Below are positions 6,432 to 7,182 of a stretch of 7,182 bases of DNA, one piece after another. The DNA comes from CBFGWV01 sp965652545 (GTDB lineage: Bacteria; Pseudomonadota; Gammaproteobacteria; Competibacterales; Competibacteraceae). The position numbers were made by a program, and so were the translations under genes. The stretch covers positions 1-7,182 of the forward strand of contig CBFGWV010000249.1 of the NCBI GenBank assembly GCA_965652545.1, read 5' to 3'. A model generated the notes under the pieces. The model had not been told where the DNA came from, did not search any database, and saw only the letters and a list, made by a program, of their open reading frames with translations. How positions within the stretch are numbered: position 1 is the stretch's first letter; every line of letters begins with the position of its first letter.

Positions 6432-7182
6432 GCGCGATTCTCGAAACCCGCGGGCTGTGCAAGACCTTCGGTGCCGTAACCGCCGCCAGTGACATCGACG
6501 TGACGATCACCCCGGGCGAGGTGGTCGGGGTGATCGGGGCCAACGGGGCGGGCAAGACCACGTTCATCAACATGATCACCGGTTACCTCGCCCCCAGCGC
6601 CGGCGAGATCCGCTTCGACGGCCGCTCCATCCTCGGCCACAGCCCGCGCGCGATCACGCGCGCCGGGGTCGCCCGCTCGTTCCAGGTCGCGCAGTTGTTC
6701 CCCGAACTCACCGTGCTGGACAACCTGCTGATCGCCCTGACCGCGGCGGAGAGTCCACGGCCGTCGTTCCTGCGCCCGGTGCACACACGCACCCGCATTG
6801 CCCGCGCCGACGAGGTGCTGGCCCAGTTCCGCATCGCCGCCTATCGCGAGGCCACAGTGGCGGCCGTACCGCAGGGCGCGCGCAAGCTCATCGACATCGC
6901 CATGGCGATGATCGGCCGTCCGCGGCTGCTGCTGCTCGATGAGCCCACCAGCGGGGTCAGCCTGGAGGAGAAGGCCGGGCTGATGGATACGGTGATCGAG
7001 GCGGTCCGCCGCGAGCGGGTGACGGTGCTGTTCGTCGAGCACGACATGGAGGTGGTGCGGCGCTACGTCTCGCGCATCCTGGCCTTCTACAGCGGCGAGG
7101 TCATCGCCGACGGCGAGCCGGAGGCCGTGCTCGCCGACCCAAAGGTGCGCGAGTTCGTCACCGGCGAGCACGCGCCGGCCAG
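6428..7182 (+). CDS. Liv-type ABC transporter ATP-binding protein, LivG-like (3' partial)
   Basis: The frame runs off the window end. About 251 codons are visible, close to the usual LivG length of about 250-255, so only the extreme C-terminus is probably missing. The start overlaps the LivM-like stop (ATGA). The nucleotide-binding domain has Walker A GANGAGKTT (residues 37-45, Lys43), Q-loop Gln86 in SFQVAQLFPELTV, Walker B LLLLDEP (167-173, Asp171/Glu172) and H-loop His205 in FVEHDM. It should hydrolyse ATP to drive import with the two upstream permeases. The ABC signature is unusual: VPQGARK (147-153) stands where most LivG proteins have a form of L-x-Y/F-G-x-Q-R. After Walker B comes TSGVSLEEK rather than the more common AGLNPxE. 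A LivF-type partner ATPase is expected downstream. Confidence 0.95.
   Translation, partial: MSAILETRGLCKTFGAVTAASDIDVTITPGEVVGVIGANGAGKTTFINMITGYLAPSAGEIRFDGRSILGHSPRAITRAGVARSFQVAQLFPELTVLDNLLIALTAAESPRPSFLRPVHTRTRIARADEVLAQFRIAAYREATVAAVPQGARKLIDIAMAMIGRPRLLLLDEPTSGVSLEEKAGLMDTVIEAVRRERVTVLFVEHDMEVVRRYVSRILAFYSGEVIADGEPEAVLADPKVREFVTGEHAPA

Noticed and set aside
1853..7182. Urea (Urt) transporter assignment
   Set aside because: The gene order is shared by all Liv-type importers. Neither binding protein shows the UrtA wording I would expect, and no urease or urt partner gene is visible.

Overview
The window is GC-rich, densely coded bacterial DNA with all genes on the + strand. It looks like a chromosomal segment of a proteobacterium: it has a sigma-54 promoter, an NtrC-class response regulator and an IHF-consensus site. 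The species cannot be named from this sequence. I see no mobile element, tRNA, rRNA or CRISPR array.

Region 1 (1-1679) is a two-component system. It holds the last ~109 codons of a sensor histidine kinase, whose 5' end lies outside the window. An overlapping gene follows for a complete 453-residue sigma-54-dependent response regulator (receiver, AAA+ and Fis-type HTH domains).

Region 2 (1680-1852) is a 173-bp intergenic control region. In order it contains a perfect 17-bp palindrome (candidate activator site), a weaker similar site, a perfect and palindromic IHF consensus, a full-consensus sigma-54 -24/-12 promoter, and a small inverted repeat in the predicted leader.

Region 3 (1853-7182) is an ABC importer operon of the branched-chain amino acid/amide (HAAT, Liv) type. 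It encodes two different periplasmic binding proteins in tandem, a strong 13-bp stem-loop, a LivH-type permease, a LivM-type permease and a LivG-type ATPase that is cut by the window end. A LivF-type second ATPase would be expected just downstream.

Working model (inference): the sensor kinase detects a nutrient or a related signal and phosphorylates the regulator at Asp54. The regulator binds the upstream palindrome, and IHF bends the DNA so that it contacts sigma-54 RNA polymerase and switches on the importer. The stem-loop after the binding-protein genes could raise their mRNA level above that of the permease and ATPase genes. The substrate cannot be read from sequence. Liv-family importers carry amino acids, amides, urea, aromatic acids and other small polar compounds.
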